A stretch of 64,000 bases of DNA from Streptomyces cavernae (GTDB lineage: Bacteria; Actinomycetota; Actinomycetes; Streptomycetales; Streptomycetaceae), in the NCBI RefSeq assembly GCF_004023625.1, contig NZ_RPDJ01000005.1, forward strand, positions 360,945-424,944. Direction: 5' to 3'. The position numbers were made by a program, and so were the translations under genes. The notes below the pieces were generated by a model. That model did no database searches. It was not told the origin of the DNA and saw only the letters and a program-made list of their open reading frames with translations. Positions 58,482-64,000 of this stretch are shown one piece after another; position 1 is the first letter of the stretch, and the number at the start of each line of letters is the position of its first letter.

Positions 58482-60218
58482 GTGAGTCGCTCATCCCTTC
58501 TCGACCCACCTGCCGACACCACGTCGGCCGGCCGTCGCCGAATAGGCCGCCGTGCCGCGCTCGTTGCGGGAGTGGCGGGTGTCGGTTTCGGCGGCCTGTA
58601 CCTGGTGGGCCTGCTGGCCTCCGGTGACGACATCCCCGAGGGCACCCGGGTGGGAGGTGTGGACATCGGGGGGCTGAGCCGTTCGCAGGCGCGCGAGAAG
58701 CTGGACAGCAGCCTGGGCAGGGCCTGGTCGGAGCCGGTCGAGGTGCGCGTGGGCGGCACTGTCAGCACCGTCGACGTGGCCGGCATCTCGCTGGACAGTG
58801 AGCAGACCGTCGCCCGTGCCGCTCAAGAGGGGTCCGACCCGTTCACCGTGATCGGCCGCCTGTTCACGAGCGGTGACCGGGAGGTCGAACCGGTGACCAG
58901 GGTGGACGAGGCCGCAGCCCGAGCGTCACTGGCCGGGAAGGCGAAGGCGTACAACCGGAAGGCACGGGAGGGTGATGTCACCTTCCATGCCGGCAAGCCG
59001 GTGGCGAAGCGGCCGGTCACCGGGAGGTCCCTGGACGTGGACGGCGCGATCGAGGCGCTGGCGGCGACGGTACCGGGCCAGCGGAAGGGGCCGGTGCGAC
59101 TGCCGGTTCGCACGACAGAACCCCGGGTCGGCGCGGCGGAGGTGAACCGCGCGATGAAGCGGTTCGCCGGCCCGGCGATGTCGGCACCGGTCACCCTCAC
59201 CGCAGGCGGCCGGAAGATCGAGATCAGCCCGTCGACGCTCGGCAAGCACCTCACCATGAAACCCGACGGGGACAAGGGACTGACCCCGGTCCTGGACGGC
59301 AAGGGGCTCCTGGCCGATCCAGTGGTGGCAAGTCCCCTCGCGCTCGCCACCGACAAGGCGGTCAACGCCAAGCTGCGGCTGGACGGCGGACGAGTGGTGG
59401 TGGCGTCGGACGGCGAGAGCGGACAGGAGGTCACGGCCCAGGCGCTCCGCAAGGCCGTACTGCCGCTGCTGACCAAGACCGGGACGGCCCGCACCGGGGC
59501 AGTGGCCACCGAGGGGGTGCGGCCGGAGTTGACCCGCGAAAACGTCGGACGTCTGGGCATCAAGGAGAAGATGTCGAGCTTCACGGTCAACTTCGAGCCC
59601 GAGGCCTACCGCGTCACGAACATCGGCCGCGCCGCGGAACTGATCGACGGGTCGGTCGTGCTGCCCGGTGACACCTGGAGCCTGAACGGCACCGTGGGTG
59701 AGCGGACCGAGGCCAACGGGTTCGTGGAAGGCATCATCATCAACAACAACCAGTTCGAGAAGGCGGCCGGAGGCGGCGTCTCCACGGTCGCCACCACGGT
59801 CTTCAACGCCGTCTTCTTCGCCGGCGTGAAGCCGGTGGAGTACGGGGCCCACTCGTTCTACATCGAGCGCTACCCCGAGGGGCGGGAGGCGACCGTGGCC
59901 TGGGGAAGCCTCGACCTGAAGTTCAGGAACGACTCGGGCAACGCCATCTACATCGACGCACGCGCCACCGACACCTCCGTCACGGTCACCTTCCTCGGCA
60001 CCAAGAAGTACGACGAGGTCGAAGCGGTCAAGGGTCCGCGCACCAACGTGCAGCAGCCCGGAAGCCGTGAGGGGTCCGGGGAGAAGTGCGTGCCGCAGAC
60101 CCCGCTCGAAGGCTTCGACGTCGCGGTCGACCGGATCTTCAAGAACGACGGCAGGGAAGTCGACCGGGAGACCTTCAAGACGCGGTACGTGCCCCGCGAC
60201 GAAGTCACCTGCGCCTGA
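58482..60218 (+). CDS. VanW-family (YoaR-like) membrane-anchored protein
   Basis: This 578-residue protein has an N-terminal anchor helix (RRAALVAGVAGVGFGGLYLVG, about 24-44), two peptidoglycan-binding-4 type regions (about 60-330) and a C-terminal VanW domain (about 370-520). The VanW domain shows SFTVNFEPEAYRVTNI, VVLPGDTWSLNGTVGERTEA and AAGGGVSTVATTVFNAVFFA. Such proteins bind cell-wall precursors and occur widely in actinobacteria, including outside vancomycin clusters. The GTG at 58482 has GAGGAGA upstream; an earlier start at 58341 would run through the MITE remnant. Confidence 0.93.
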   Translation: MSRSSLLDPPADTTSAGRRRIGRRAALVAGVAGVGFGGLYLVGLLASGDDIPEGTRVGGVDIGGLSRSQAREKLDSSLGRAWSEPVEVRVGGTVSTVDVAGISLDSEQTVARAAQEGSDPFTVIGRLFTSGDREVEPVTRVDEAAARASLAGKAKAYNRKAREGDVTFHAGKPVAKRPVTGRSLDVDGAIEALAATVPGQRKGPVRLPVRTTEPRVGAAEVNRAMKRFAGPAMSAPVTLTAGGRKIEISPSTLGKHLTMKPDGDKGLTPVLDGKGLLADPVVASPLALATDKAVNAKLRLDGGRVVVASDGESGQEVTAQALRKAVLPLLTKTGTARTGAVATEGVRPELTRENVGRLGIKEKMSSFTVNFEPEAYRVTNIGRAAELIDGSVVLPGDTWSLNGTVGERTEANGFVEGIIINNNQFEKAAGGGVSTVATTVFNAVFFAGVKPVEYGAHSFYIERYPEGREATVAWGSLDLKFRNDSGNAIYIDARATDTSVTVTFLGTKKYDEVEAVKGPRTNVQQPGSREGSGEKCVPQTPLEGFDVAVDRIFKNDGREVDRETFKTRYVPRDEVTCA

Positions 60219-60289
60219 GGGCCGAGTGACGAGCGCCGGGCTCGGCGGCGCACTCCCCGGGGCCGGGACCTGCACGACAACTGCCTTGC

Positions 60290-60320
60290 CCGGGGCCCGG
60301 TCCGGCCGACCGGGGCCCGG
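60290..60320. terminator. Hairpin downstream of the VanW gene
   Basis: CCGGGGCCCGGTC at 60290-60302 pairs with GACCGGGGCCCGG at 60308-60320 with one mismatch and a five-base loop. It lies 71 bases after the VanW stop and likely ends that transcript. There is no T-tract. Confidence 0.6.
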
Positions 60321-60372
60321 ACAATGACATGTCAGAGGTGCACGGCTTGATCGCACCAGCCGCACTACTCAA

Positions 60373-60399
60373 CTACTAAGATGCTTAGAAGTGTAGTAG
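60373..60399. promoter_or_regulatory. Candidate BlaI-type operator upstream of the acetyltransferase
   Basis: CTACTAAGATGCTTAGAAG followed by TGTAGTAG contains the perfect inner palindrome CTAAG-ATG-CTTAG and outer half-sites CTACTA and TAGTAG. It ends 11 bases before the GTG of the acetyltransferase gene, so binding would block its transcription or translation. Half-sites match those at 51448 and 27270. Confidence 0.5.
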
Positions 60400-60409
60400 A
60401 TTCCGGCTC

Positions 60410-61180
60410 GTGGACGCCGACACGCACTCAGTCGCACATCCGAGCCCTGCCCCGCCCGCCCGGAGTCAGCTCCCGACCGGGCCCTCGATTCCGGTGGCGG
60501 CAGCCGCCCACCTCCAGGAGCGCGGCGAACTGCGCATACGGGTCATGGAGCCCGACGATCTCCCGTTCGTGGTCGCCGAGCAGCGAAGGCACTTTCCCGA
60601 CGGGTTCTTCGCCCGCCTGGGGCCGAGATTCCTCACCGCGTACAACCGCACCTACCTCACCGCTCCGGGCGCGCGTTCCTACACGGCGGAGAGCGGCGGG
60701 CAGCCGGTGGGCTTCCTCATCGGCGGGACCGACCCGGCGGCGCACCGCCGCCACGTGCTCCGCAGACACGGGCGCGGACTGCTGTTCCGGGCTCTGGGCA
60801 GCCTGTGTCTGCGGCCCCGTCTCATGCTGCATTTCGTCCGTACGCGACTGGCGCGCTACTGCCGCAAGCTGATACCGAACCGGGCGGCCCTGTCCGCTCC
60901 CACCGCAGGCCACGTCGGTGAAACCGCCGTTCTGGACTACGTCGCCGTGGTCGAGCACGCCCGCTCCCGGGGGGCGGGGGCCGCCCTGATCGCGCAGTTC
61001 GTACGGGACGCGGCCGAAGCCGGCTGCGCACGTGTCACGCTCGTCACCGCTGCGGAGGGCGGGGCGGGGCCGTACTACGAGCGACTCGGCTGGCAGCGTC
61101 GGGGAGAGATCAGCACGCCCGAGGGGCGACGCCTCCTCGCCTACGACTTCGCGTTGAACACAGGCCGACCGCAAGAGTGA
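60410..61180 (+). CDS. GNAT-family N-acetyltransferase
   Basis: This 256-residue protein has the GNAT fold. The acetyl-CoA binding region is LDYVAVVEHARSRGAGAALI, with the R-x-x-G-x-G/A-like loop RSRGAGAA, followed by AAEGGAGPYYERLGWQRRGE, typical of the last beta-strand and helix. It is longer than the minimal 150-residue fold, with an N-terminal extension and a middle insertion rich in Arg/Leu (about 105-155). The start is GTG at 60410 with no clear ribosome site, so it may be leaderless behind the operator at 60373. The acceptor is unknown. Confidence 0.85.
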   Translation: MDADTHSVAHPSPAPPARSQLPTGPSIPVAAAAHLQERGELRIRVMEPDDLPFVVAEQRRHFPDGFFARLGPRFLTAYNRTYLTAPGARSYTAESGGQPVGFLIGGTDPAAHRRHVLRRHGRGLLFRALGSLCLRPRLMLHFVRTRLARYCRKLIPNRAALSAPTAGHVGETAVLDYVAVVEHARSRGAGAALIAQFVRDAAEAGCARVTLVTAAEGGAGPYYERLGWQRRGEISTPEGRRLLAYDFALNTGRPQE

Positions 61181-61298
61181 CACGGCGGCCCCGTCCGACC
61201 GGAACCATTCCCGTATCAAACGGCCGTGCCCGGCACGGTTGTCCCAGAAGCAGTCCGGAGATTCTCGCTTGACCAGCCACACCCCGGCCGCGGAGCGC

Positions 61299-62171
61299 AT
61301 GCGCGCCGCGGCCCACCTCCACCACCCGAGCCGGGATACGGCGTCGTCGGCCCGCACGCGGAGCCGCGAGCGCACCCGTGGGGGAGTAGTCATGCTGCTC
61401 GCTGCCACGGCGCTTCTCGTCAGCGGCTGCTCGTCCTCGTCGGCATCAGGGGCCGCCTCGTCCACGCCGGGTGCCGACGGCCCCGACAGAACATCAGCGC
61501 TGCCCGACGCGACGCCCAGTCCGACCCCCACCCCTTCGCCCGCACCCTCCGTGGACGCTGCCGTGAAGGAGATCACCGACGCCCAGTGGTCCCGCATGGT
61601 GGCGGCGGACCTGTGGCGCAAGGGGTGTCCCGACGTCCGCGACCAGCTGCGCCGCGTGGAGATGAACTACGTGGGTTTCGACGGCAAGGTCCACCGAGGC
61701 GTCCTCGTGGTGAACGCCGATGTCACGGCCGGCGTCGTCCGCGTCTTCACGAAGCTCTTCGAGGAACGCTTCCCCATCCGCCGTATGGAGCCGATGGAGG
61801 CCTACGGCGGGGACCTGAACTCGAGCCTGCGCGCCGACAACACATCAGCGTTCAACTGCCGTCGGCCCGACCAGATCAACGCCCCGTTCAAGGAGTCCCC
61901 GCACGCCAACGGCCGCGCGATCGACATCAACCCCCTAGAGAACCCGTGGAAGGACCTGCGCACCAAGAACTGGTCGCCGAGCGCCAAGTACGCCGCTCGC
62001 ACCGGGGGAAAGGGCAAGATCCTCGAGGGAGGCCCGGTCTGGCGGGCGTTCACGGCGGAGAGGTGGATCTGGCAGGACATCAAAGTGCCCGATTACATGC
62101 ACTTCGACACCGGGTATCCGTCCAAGCCCTTCAAGGGGCTGTCCGCCGCCCCCTCCGACTCCTCGGGCTGA
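61299..62171 (+). CDS. M15-family (VanY-like) D,D-carboxypeptidase lipoprotein
   Basis: This 290-residue secreted protein has a basic N-terminus and a lipobox LLVSGC (Cys about 44), a Pro/Ser/Thr linker, and a C-terminal M15 peptidase domain. Zinc-site motifs are ESPHANGRAIDINP (with HxxGxxxD) and VPDYMHFDTGYP (with the HxD-type end). The family cuts D-Ala-D-Ala peptide stems. ATG at 61392 has a strong GGGGGAG site but would leave the signal peptide without a basic region, so I prefer 61299. The gene follows the acetyltransferase by about 120 bases and is part of the envelope-related set with VanW and NlpC/P60. Confidence 0.88.
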   Translation: MRAAAHLHHPSRDTASSARTRSRERTRGGVVMLLAATALLVSGCSSSSASGAASSTPGADGPDRTSALPDATPSPTPTPSPAPSVDAAVKEITDAQWSRMVAADLWRKGCPDVRDQLRRVEMNYVGFDGKVHRGVLVVNADVTAGVVRVFTKLFEERFPIRRMEPMEAYGGDLNSSLRADNTSAFNCRRPDQINAPFKESPHANGRAIDINPLENPWKDLRTKNWSPSAKYAARTGGKGKILEGGPVWRAFTAERWIWQDIKVPDYMHFDTGYPSKPFKGLSAAPSDSSG

Positions 62172-62304
62172 AGGGGAGGACACCGGTCGACCGCGTGAGC
62201 CGCCGGTCGGCGGCGCGGGAGTGACGTCCCCTGACGATCTTCCCCTTGTCGCCCCCCACGCGGGTACCTGTTGCGCTGTGCCCACCCAGCCTGGAAGAGA
62301 GACG

Positions 62305-62382
62305 ATGAACCAGCAGAGGACGGGCCGTGCCGTCAACGATGGCGCCGCCATGGCGGCGCCGTTCGGAACCACCCAGGCGTAG
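62305..62382 (+). CDS. Possible 25-residue peptide
   Basis: A small frame starts with ATG at 62305, preceded by GGAAGAGAG at a good distance, and ends with TAG at 62380-62382. The product (Asn/Gln/Arg start, Ala/Thr end) has no membrane segment. A perfect 20-base palindrome lies inside it, so this could equally be a regulatory leader of the His-rich gene downstream. It has little support beyond the ribosome site. Confidence 0.3.
   Translation: MNQQRTGRAVNDGAAMAAPFGTTQA
62341..62360. promoter_or_regulatory. Perfect 20-base palindrome
   Basis: GGCGCCGCCATGGCGGCGCC is fully self-complementary. It lies in the 303-base spacer (62172-62474) between the M15 peptidase and His-rich genes, about 115 bases before the latter. 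A weaker GCCGCC-GGTC-GGCGGC hairpin at 62200-62215 is a possible end for the M15 transcript. Its role is unknown. Confidence 0.6.
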
Positions 62383-62474
62383 GCACGGCACTCGACCTCC
62401 AGCACCACAGTCACGGCCAACCACGGACAATCGCGGCCACCCCAAGACGCGCCGCACGCCAGGGGAGCGAAGAG

Positions 62475-63332
62475 ATGAACCACAGCGGCCGACACACCGA
62501 GCGCGGAGCGCAGACCGAGCACGCACAGCACGCCGAGCACGCTCGTCCCACTGAGCACGCTCAGCCCACGGAGCATGCAGAGCACGCAGAGCACGCCACC
62601 GCGCTACCCGGCGGACTTCAGGTTTCCCAGGACGGCTACACCATCGAGCTGAAGACCCCGCGCATCAAGGCCGGCGAGGAGGCCCCGCTGCGCTTCGTCA
62701 TCACAGACGACAGGGGCAAGGCCGTCACCGACTACACGACGGTCCACGACAAGGACCTGCACCTGATCCTTGCCTCGCGGGACCTGAACACCTTCCGCCA
62801 TGTGCACCCCGCCCTCGGGCCCGAGGGAAACTGGAGCATTCCCGTCGAGCTGCCCGCCGCGGGCGACTACCGCGTTCTCGCCGACTTCACCCCGGCCGGA
62901 CAAGGAGCCAAAGCCCTGACACTCGGCGCGGACCTTGCCGTCTCCGGCTCCTACGAGCCTCATGACCTGCCCGCCCAGAAGCCCACGGCCGAAGTCGACG
63001 GCTACACCGTCACCCTCGACGGCGAGCTCACTCCCGGAACGATGAGCGAGCTGAGGCTGAGCGTGGCCAGGGACGGCAAACCCGTCAGGGACCTCGAGCC
63101 CTATCTCGGTGCCTATGGCCACCTCGTCGCCCTGCGCTCCGGAGACCTCGCCTACCTCCATGTCCACCCCGAAGGCGAGCCCGGCGACGGCACGACCGAG
63201 CCCGGGCCGGAGATCTCCTTCATGGCCGCCGCGCCCAGTCACGGCACCTACCGGCTCTTCCTCGACTTCAAGCACGCGGGCGTGGTCCGCACCGCCGCCT
63301 TCACCGTCCAGACCTCCGCCCACGCTCAGTGA
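62475..63332 (+). CDS. His-rich N-terminus protein with conserved HVHP domain
   Basis: This 285-residue protein starts with a stretch of about 45 residues of repeated TEH/AEHA units, then a two-part beta-rich domain. Residues about 52-155 hold DLHLILASRDLNTFRHVHPA, and residues about 170-280 hold DLAYLHVHPEGEPG. Similar domains occur in secreted actinobacterial proteins beside copper genes, usually with a signal peptide. Here none is visible from the ATG at 62475, which has GGGGAGCGAAGAG upstream, and none appears in the upstream extension. Either the protein stays in the cytoplasm or the secretion signal was lost. Metal binding is suggested by the His content. Confidence 0.8.
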   Translation: MNHSGRHTERGAQTEHAQHAEHARPTEHAQPTEHAEHAEHATALPGGLQVSQDGYTIELKTPRIKAGEEAPLRFVITDDRGKAVTDYTTVHDKDLHLILASRDLNTFRHVHPALGPEGNWSIPVELPAAGDYRVLADFTPAGQGAKALTLGADLAVSGSYEPHDLPAQKPTAEVDGYTVTLDGELTPGTMSELRLSVARDGKPVRDLEPYLGAYGHLVALRSGDLAYLHVHPEGEPGDGTTEPGPEISFMAAAPSHGTYRLFLDFKHAGVVRTAAFTVQTSAHAQ

Positions 63333-63659
63333 CACGGCCTTCGTTCCTCGTCAGGCGGTGAAGGTTCGCCGGAGCGAGCGACTCCGAGGATGAGGTGGAC
63401 AAGCGATGGTGAAGGTTCCGAAACGCCGCGCGGTGCCCCCGGAGGACGGCCGGGGGCGAGCGGACCACCGGCGACGGGACCGGGCGGGGTTGCTGTGGTT
63501 GGATAGCTCGTCGCGGATCCGGTCCGCGATGGAGCCGGCGATCGTGATCTCGATCCCTGATCTCCCTGGCGGCCCGGCTGCGCGACGAGGAGTGACGCGG
63601 CGATGCCGGGGCGGCACCCCGACCCGGCACCGGGGCCCACCTCCGTCGGCCATCGATCC
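63333..63659. other. Gene-free spacer before the reductase gene
   Basis: Open frames exist on both strands but none shows a recognisable domain or a convincing ribosome site, so no gene is called here. Nothing else stands out. Confidence 0.5.
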
Positions 63660-64000
63660 TCAGCCCAGGCCGAATCTCTCGGCGTGTACTTGCAGGCGGG
63701 GGACGTTCAGGCTGCGCAGGCCGCTGAGGACGGCGGAGGTCATGGCGGGCGGGCCGCAGACGTACACGTCGCGTTCGGTGATGTCGGGAACCAGGGCGCG
63801 CAGGCTGTCGGGCTCGAACGGCGGGGTTCCCTCTCCCGTGCGGCCGGTGAGCAGGTGCAGCCGTCCGCCGCGGTCCGCGAGCAGGGCTTGTACCTCGCCG
63901 GCCAGTACGGCGTCGTCCTGGCTGCGTACCCGGTAGAGCACGACGACGTCGCCGGCCGTTTGTTCCTCCAGCAGGGCTCGGACCGGTGTGATGCCCACGC
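63660..64000 (-). CDS. Ferredoxin/ferric reductase-type NAD-binding domain, 5' end outside window
   Basis: Only the last 113 codons are present. They form the NAD(P)-binding lobe of a ferredoxin reductase-type oxidoreductase: GITPVRALLEEQ (nucleotide-binding loop), VVLYRVRSQDDAVLAGE, the conserved VYVCGPPAMTSAVLSGL and the C-terminal QVHAERFGLG. This is how the membrane-bound ferric/cupric reductase-like proteins of Streptomyces end. The N-terminal heme membrane part and FAD domain would lie beyond base 64000. The frame runs continuously to the window end. Confidence 0.85.
   Translation of the reverse strand, partial: VGITPVRALLEEQTAGDVVVLYRVRSQDDAVLAGEVQALLADRGGRLHLLTGRTGEGTPPFEPDSLRALVPDITERDVYVCGPPAMTSAVLSGLRSLNVPRLQVHAERFGLG

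Noticed and set aside
63406..63936. Plus-strand frame at the window end
   Set aside because: It overlaps the reductase gene on the other strand, is Arg/Pro-rich and has no domain.

Overview
The window is very GC-rich, has many GTG and TTG starts, and packs its genes into operons with ATGA or GTGA stop/start overlaps. It carries families typical of Streptomyces: SpoIIE-type phosphatase, MMPL exporter, actinobacterial BlaI/M56 pair, VanW protein and bacterial nitric oxide synthase. I read it as a chromosomal, largely accessory region of a Streptomyces or close relative. No tRNA, rRNA, CRISPR array, phage module or intact insertion sequence was seen.

Layout. 1-4514: 3' part of an MMPL exporter, a small membrane protein, a repeat-filled spacer and a NarL-type two-component system. 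4895-8201: a metallo-beta-lactamase-fold hydrolase and a PAS-PAS-GAF-PP2C-ATPase regulator, closed by a strong bidirectional terminator. 8339-18262: an aromatic-degradation island. It holds an MFS transporter, a LysR regulator, and a tightly overlapping operon of two FAH-family hydrolases, a cyclase-type hydrolase, an FAD monooxygenase, an amidohydrolase, an extradiol dioxygenase and an SDR. It ends in a truncated CoA-transferase gene. 18280-26823 (minus): a reduced complex I operon nuoA-X-H-J-K-L-M-N. X looks like a degenerate NuoB-NuoD fusion joined by a long His-rich linker. 27088-30464: small or secreted proteins with His- or Met-rich stretches, including an LVIVD protein and a DUF5134-type membrane protein. 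30766-36643: drug exporter, glycosyltransferase, OmpR-type two-component system and an SRPBCC protein.

36997-44810: an unassigned biosynthetic-looking set. It has an acyl-CoA dehydrogenase, thioester/NAD-binding reductase, class III aminotransferase, SRPBCC protein, flavin reductase, SDR and fatty-acid hydroxylase, followed by nitric oxide synthase. 44801-48684: a copper locus with two CsoR-type operators between a membrane protein and a Met-rich DUF6153-like protein, followed by a multicopper oxidase. 48797-53545: cell-envelope and BlaI/M56 sensing genes with an NlpC/P60 hydrolase and more small proteins ending in a Leu-Arg-Ile/Met type tail. 53855-58139: a probable operon of a small membrane protein, a cysteine-synthase-like PLP enzyme, an MFS transporter and a DUF1015 protein. 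58211-58357: operator, start codon and gene stump cut off by a MITE-like scar. 58482-64000: VanW protein, acetyltransferase, M15 peptidase, His-rich protein and the 3' end of an oxidoreductase.

The most promising undescribed systems are the PLP enzyme/MFS/DUF1015 operon (possibly O-phosphoserine chemistry), the reduced complex I with the His-rich NuoB-NuoD-like fusion, and the reductase/aminotransferase/hydroxylase cluster beside nitric oxide synthase. A shared family of short -LRI-tailed membrane proteins and recurring CTACTA/TAGTAG half-sites suggest common metal- or envelope-stress regulation across 27-60 kb. All functional assignments come from motif reading and memory of families, without database searches.
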